Origin: Pseudomonas uvaldensis | Lineage (GTDB): Bacteria; Pseudomonadota; Gammaproteobacteria; Pseudomonadales; Pseudomonadaceae | DNA length: 64,000 bases | NCBI RefSeq assembly: GCF_021271205.1 | Contig: NZ_JAIWKS010000008.1 | Coordinates: 1 to 64,000 of the forward strand | Reading direction: 5' to 3' | Part shown: positions 62,703 to 64,000 of the stretch, in pieces | Position numbering within the stretch: the first letter of the stretch is position 1 | How the letters are laid out: every line of letters starts with the position of its first letter | Translations under genes and position numbers: made by a program | Notes under the pieces: model-generated | Seen by the model: only the letters and a program-made list of their open reading frames with translations | Databases searched by the model: none | Told to the model about the DNA's origin: nothing

Positions 62703-64000
<1,298 letters not shown>

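Overview
The window is GC-rich bacterial chromosome with the gene content of a fluorescent Pseudomonas (P. fluorescens group). Three things point there: blocks of genes that, from memory, run in the same order as in P. aeruginosa PAO1 (EAL/CBS/GGDEF-prc-ABC-apeB-rluA-minEDC-htrB; urate catabolism; folE-prmB-aroC; K+ channel-pyk-ttuD-glxR-hyi-gcl); abundant REP palindromes of the TGTGGGAGCGGGC type; and Pseudomonas-specific small families such as DUF3509. No rRNA, tRNA, CRISPR array, transposase or integrase was seen.

Layout. 1-1202: 3' end of an Rhs polymorphic toxin with an AT-rich tip and its likely immunity gene. 1225-6308: c-di-GMP enzyme, tail-specific protease Prc and a quinone reductase. 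6400-10070: two divergent halovibrin-like lipoproteins flanking a small EF-hand-like protein. 10096-16580: HAD phosphatase, then a binding-protein ABC importer with an alkaline-phosphatase-superfamily enzyme and a divergent GntR/UTRA regulator. 16587-24429: apeB, a glycosyltransferase-like gene, rluA, minEDC, a lipid A acyltransferase and a patatin phospholipase. 24486-30894: Tsx-like porin and a urate catabolic set (puuD, allA, alc, uraD, puuE, hiuH). 30993-36450: a two-gene toxin-like locus, a 1237-residue protein with a TcdA/TcdB-type pore segment plus RTX-like repeats and a 526-residue unknown partner. 36543-40491: LysE exporter, purine permease, MarR regulator and aminotransferase. 40553-49807: glutaredoxin, folE, Smr protein, isochorismatase-fold protein, prmB, aroC, transporter and an altered acireductone dioxygenase. 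50158-54743: fatty acyl-CoA synthetase, ankyrin protein, small proteins and an MFS pump. 55031-64000: sulfate-binding protein, K+ channel, urea transporter and the glyoxylate-to-glycerate cluster, cut by the window end inside gcl.

How the genes work together. Urate is oxidised by PuuD, then handled by HiuH, UraD, PuuE, Alc and AllA to give glyoxylate and urea. The gcl-hyi-glxR-ttuD-pyk cluster about 30 kb away turns glyoxylate into glycerate and pyruvate, and a urea transporter sits beside it. A shared TTGTATACAA-type palindrome lies before puuE, hiuH and the purine permease, suggesting one GntR-type regulator.

The best candidate for an undescribed system is the 30993-36450 locus. It looks like the translocation and RTX part of a large Mcf/FitD-type toxin made as a stand-alone protein, with a possible separate cargo, placed inside the purine gene cluster. 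The halovibrin pair and the Rhs tip are further toxin-related loci.
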